NCBI GenBank assembly: GCA_031277995.1
Contig: JAITLH010000195.1
Location: 1-13,468 of the forward strand
From: Deltaproteobacteria bacterium
GTDB taxonomy: Bacteria; Desulfobacterota; Desulfarculia; Adiutricales; Adiutricaceae
Direction: 5' to 3'
Length of the DNA stretch: 13,468 bases
Positions 13,020-13,468 of this stretch are shown in pieces (the first letter of the stretch is position 1; each line of letters begins with the position of its first letter). Both the position numbers and the translations under genes were made by a program. The notes below the pieces were generated by a model. That model worked only from the letters and a program-made list of their open reading frames with translations, did not search any database and had not been told where the DNA came from.

Positions 13020-13468
13020 ATGAAAAACAACTCTTTTTTTAAGTTTATGCTAAATATATACATGTTTATGACAAACAAGCCGTTGATAAAACATTTTTCA
13101 ACCTCCTCGCTCCATATCTTTTGCCTCGCCTTATGCCTACTCACCTTCCTCCCTCCGGATACGGCTCGATCCCAAAGTTACGACCCTACGGAAAAATCAA
13201 AACTCCAATACGTGGGCTTGACTAACGATCCCAAGGGAATTCTTAACTGGAAAATCGATTCTGACCCTGCCACTTGGATTGGAGTAACTTGGGGTGTCTT
13301 TAACGATACTTATCATACTAGAATTATTAATATTGATAATAAAAACCTAATTGGTGATCTTAATCTTTCTGAATTTAATATTTTAAGTTCTTTAAATGCT
13401 AACTATAACCTGCTAACGTCCTTGGATGTATCCGACAATACGAATTTGACTGCCCTGGAGGTTTCCTA
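13020..13468 (+). CDS. Secreted leucine-rich-repeat protein (3' end outside the window)
   Basis: The frame is open from ATG 13020 to the edge (149 codons). Residues 1-51 hold a long, basic-then-hydrophobic export signal (core LHIFCLALCLLTFL, 31-44), with likely cleavage near TARS-QS (48-53). Residues 74-113 resemble the cap that precedes LRRs, with ILNW..., WIGVTW, RIINIDNKNLIGDL, reminiscent of the W-x-G-V-T cap of plant-type LRR proteins. LRRs follow: LNLSEFNILSSLNANYN, LLTSLDVSDNTNLTALEVS. Such proteins are surface or secreted binding proteins. The start has only a weak GGA upstream; later ATGs (13047, 13062, 13068) have none better. Codons are strikingly AT-rich (ATT AAT ATT GAT AAT) against the GC-rich minus-strand genes, and it is the only plus-strand gene, both consistent with transfer or repeat-driven composition. 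Confidence 0.8.
   Translation, partial: MKNNSFFKFMLNIYMFMTNKPLIKHFSTSSLHIFCLALCLLTFLPPDTARSQSYDPTEKSKLQYVGLTNDPKGILNWKIDSDPATWIGVTWGVFNDTYHTRIINIDNKNLIGDLNLSEFNILSSLNANYNLLTSLDVSDNTNLTALEVS

Overview
The window reads as chromosomal DNA of a Gram-negative, deltaproteobacterium-like (Desulfobacterota) organism. The evidence is two sigma-54 (NtrC/PspF-class) activators, a pgk-pgpA-pncC cluster, the CxxC 'ICSSCxKI' module common in deltaproteobacterial signalling proteins, and a secreted leucine-rich-repeat protein of a kind frequent in gut and host-associated bacteria. This taxonomic placement is inference; no rRNA or other marker gene is present. Genes are GC-rich. Spacers are long, and several are full of short-period repeats or are AT-rich.

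Layout. Eleven recognisable genes lie on the minus strand and one partial gene on the plus strand. In minus-strand transcription order, from right to left: a small zinc-ribbon protein with a good sigma-70-like promoter; phosphoglycerate kinase (pgk); a PgpA-family membrane protein overlapping pncC by 4 bp; a spacer with 9-bp GATC repeats; a small coiled-coil/CxxC protein with a likely terminator; a YchF-family protein without a normal P-loop; a DUF2461 protein; a 675-bp T-poor spacer with tandem repeats; a 583-residue NtrC-type response regulator with two Fis-like helix-turn-helix segments; overlapping its end, an IS200-like Y1 transposase-fold protein that has lost its HUH motif and gained five 14-residue N-terminal repeats; an AT-rich 710-bp spacer; a malic-enzyme-like protein that has lost most catalytic signatures, overlapping by 4 bp a PspF-like sigma-54 activator; and finally an 11-bp-phased GTTYAAA array. 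On the plus strand, after about 1 kb of AT-rich non-coding DNA, a secreted LRR protein runs off the right edge.

Two themes stand out. First, several proteins keep an intact reading frame and a recognisable fold but lack residues their families need for catalysis (malic enzyme, Y1 transposase, YchF, PgpA, in part PGK). Two of these suspected non-enzymes are translationally coupled to sigma-54 activators, which suggests regulatory partners rather than decaying genes. Second, short tandem repeats of different periods (9, 11, 12, 14, 42 and 44 bp) sit in most spacers and in two coding regions, so repeat expansion seems very active here. Functional readings are inferences from sequence by eye; no search or structure prediction was run.
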